Source: Tissierella praeacuta DSM 18095
GTDB lineage: Bacteria; Bacillota; Clostridia; Tissierellales; Tissierellaceae
Direction: 5' to 3'
Length of the DNA: 48,484 nt
Assembly (NCBI RefSeq): GCF_900128955.1
Contig: NZ_FQTY01000020.1
Coordinates: 1-48,484, forward strand
In this document: piece by piece, positions 47,194 to 48,484 of the stretch
Layout: every line of letters begins with the position of its first letter
Position numbering within the stretch: the stretch's first letter is position 1
Program-made: the position numbers and the translations under genes
The notes under the pieces: model-generated
Databases searched by the model: none
Told to the model about the DNA's origin: nothing
What the model saw: only the letters and a program-made list of their open reading frames with translations

Positions 47194-47981
47194 CTAATAA
47201 GGGGACAGAAGGAAAAGAAAATAGAGAATTAAAAGATAAGGCAGAGATTAAAAGTTTATTTAAATCTTATAATGAAAATAGGGATAAGGCTACTCGTGAT
47301 AAATTAATTGAAAAACATATATATATAGCAGAGATTTTATCTAAAAAGTATGCAAACAGAGGTATAGAATATGATGATATTTATCAAGTAGCATGTATTG
47401 GCCTTATATACGCTATAGATAGATATGATATAGATAAGGGTTATGAATTCTCTAGTTTTGCAACCCCAACTATAATAGGAGAAATTAAAAAATACTTCAG
47501 AGATAAAGGGTGGACCATAAGAGTACCTAGAAGAATACAGGAATTGTCTAAGAAGATAAATAATGCAAAGGTATTTTTATCTCAACAGCTACAAAGATCA
47601 CCTACAATTGAAGATATAGCAAACTATCTAAATTATTCGGAAGAAGAAATACTAGAAGCAATGGAAGCTAGTAAAGTATATACTCCTCAGTCTTTAGATA
47701 TAACCTATGATTCAAATAATGAAGATAAAGATGTTAACTTAGCGGATTTAATAGGAGAAGAAGATCAATATTTTAGTAGAATTGAAGATAATGACTTTTT
47801 GGTAAAGACTATGGAAAAATTAAATGATGTAGAAAAACAAATATTAATTGAAAGATATTTTAATAAAAAAACTCAAGTTGCTATAGCAAAAACATTAGAT
47901 ATATCCCAAATGACAGTATCTAGAATAGAAAAGAAAGTTTTGGATAAGTTAAGAAAAGAATTAGAAAGAACATTGGTTTAA
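47190..47981 (+). CDS. sigB: SigB-family alternative sigma factor
   Basis: The 263-residue sigma-70 protein has region 2 (DDIYQVACIGLIYAIDRYD, then FSSFATPTIIGEIKKYFRDK), region 3 (WTIRVPRRIQELSKKI) and region 4 with a helix-turn-helix (KTQVAIAKTLDISQMTVSRI). The RDKGWTIRVPRRIQEL segment is typical of SigB rather than SigF or SigG. It likely controls a stress response. It overlaps rsbW by ATGA and is the last gene before the rRNA operon. Confidence 0.9.
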   Translation: MTNKGTEGKENRELKDKAEIKSLFKSYNENRDKATRDKLIEKHIYIAEILSKKYANRGIEYDDIYQVACIGLIYAIDRYDIDKGYEFSSFATPTIIGEIKKYFRDKGWTIRVPRRIQELSKKINNAKVFLSQQLQRSPTIEDIANYLNYSEEEILEAMEASKVYTPQSLDITYDSNNEDKDVNLADLIGEEDQYFSRIEDNDFLVKTMEKLNDVEKQILIERYFNKKTQVAIAKTLDISQMTVSRIEKKVLDKLRKELERTLV

Positions 47982-48084
47982 CAATTGAGATTGAATAATT
48001 AGTTATTAAGTATAATTTTTTAAATAAATACAAATATTATTTATAAGGAAGCTAATCTATAAACTGCTAAAATCAATACTTTTA

Positions 48085-48103
48085 AAAAAAACTAAAAGTT
48101 TTT
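48085..48103 (+). terminator. Weak AT-rich hairpin after the sigma-factor operon
   Basis: AAAAAACT-AAA-AGTTTTTT could act as a weak terminator before the rRNA promoters. Its stem has only one G-C pair. Confidence 0.35.
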
Positions 48104-48113
48104 TGAAATAAGT

Positions 48114-48142
48114 GTTGACTTTATTCACTAATGAGAGTATTA
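48114..48142 (+). promoter_or_regulatory. rRNA promoter P1
   Basis: TTGACT (48114-48119), a 17-base spacer and TATTAT (48137-48142). Confidence 0.8.
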
Positions 48143-48213
48143 TAGTAAGAGTCGGCTGTGACATTAAACTTCATAAATCTGCAAAATGATTTAAAAAAGT
48201 TTAAAAATAACAG

Positions 48214-48242
48214 TTGACAGCAAAGGAAAAGTTTGCTATACT
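48214..48242 (+). promoter_or_regulatory. rRNA promoter P2
   Basis: A perfect TTGACA (48214-48219), a 17-base spacer and TATACT (48237-48242), exactly 100 bases downstream of P1. Confidence 0.88.
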
Positions 48243-48248
48243 AAGTAA

Positions 48249-48446
48249 GTCGCCTCAAAGGGTGACGATGAACCTAGAAAACTAAACAGTGTGAGAAACT
48301 TTGAATTATAAAAAGTAATGACCTAACCCAATGAGCGTAGCGAATTGAAGGTAGGTCAGATGTCGCGAAGTCCAAATCTATGATTTGGCTAACAAAGCGA
48401 CGAACACATGAATTAAGTCAGCAAATAATTTGAGCTAATCAGACTT
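48249..48446 (+). other. Structured leader of the rRNA operon
   Basis: Several hairpins are visible: GTCGCC/GGTGAC (48249-48266), TGACCTA/TAGGTCA (48319-48358), and GTCGC/GCGAC (48362-48401) enclosing CCAAATC-TAT-GATTTGG (48372-48388). A GAACCTAGAAAACT segment at 48270-48283 resembles the boxA antitermination element of Firmicutes rRNA leaders. Confidence 0.55.
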
Positions 48447-48484
48447 TTTAATGAGAGTTTGATCCTGGCTCAGGACGAACGCTG
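48447..48484 (+). rRNA. 16S ribosomal RNA, first 38 bases (cut by window edge)
   Basis: AGAGTTTGATCCTGGCTCAG followed by GACGAACGCTG is the universal 16S 5' sequence. The mature 5' end is placed at about 48447 by alignment with E. coli numbering. Confidence 0.97.

Overview
This is the replication-origin region of an AT-rich, Gram-positive, probably spore-forming anaerobe of the class Clostridia. The small-protein content and the purine/one-carbon genes are most like Tissierellales; that rank is an inference. Evidence includes the order rpmH / dnaA-dnaN-yaaA-recF-remB-gyrB-gyrA followed by an rRNA operon, AGGAGG-type ribosome binding sites throughout, a WalRK two-component system with YycH/YycI/YycJ, a YyaC sporulation protein, and parS sites matching the Bacillus consensus. 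Genes diverge from oriC (about 37.2-37.7 kb): almost everything to the left is on the minus strand and everything to the right on the plus strand, so most genes lie on the leading strand.

Layout, left to right. 1-351: 5' part of a class C group II intron (minus strand), inserted just after the terminator of the first operon. 0.4-9.1 kb: the wal operon on the minus strand (walR, walK, a secreted protein, yycH, yycI, walJ, htrA, surE, a small unknown). 9.2-13.6 kb, plus strand: a yybP-ykoY (Mn2+) riboswitch, a P-type cation ATPase and a subtilisin-like protease. 13.6-15.1 kb: a membrane-anchored LysM-G5-M23 peptidase whose promoter carries three WalR-box repeats. 15.4-22.8 kb: yyaC (+), then DUF4446, a cysteine desulfurase-family enzyme, adenine deaminase, a cyclodeaminase, an Na+/alanine symporter and a PhzF protein (all minus). 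22.9-24.5 kb: parB and parA, with parS just upstream.

24.6-29.8 kb is an accessory segment separating parA from noc: small membrane-protein genes (some broken), vanW, a DsbA/FrnE protein, a polysaccharide deacetylase, a second parS and a parS-like palindrome. 29.8-37.1 kb: noc, rsmG, mnmG, mnmE, jag, yidC, yidD, rnpA and rpmH. 37.2-39.2 kb: a bipartite oriC on both sides of dnaA. 39.2-46.3 kb: dnaN to gyrA. 46.5-48.0 kb: an RsbV-RsbW-SigB-like module. 48.1-48.5 kb: tandem rRNA promoters, a structured leader and the first 38 bases of 16S rRNA.

Themes. Cell-wall control: WalR/WalK are encoded here, and candidate WalR boxes (TGTWAH-N5-TGTWAH) lie inside the wal operon, at the M23 peptidase promoter and between the vanW operon and the frnE-like gene. 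Segregation: ParA, ParB, Noc and two parS sites are present, and the two ParB-family proteins differ at exactly the residues known to separate parS from NBS recognition. Metal homeostasis: the riboswitch suggests the ATPase exports Mn2+. No CRISPR array, tRNA gene or transposase was seen.
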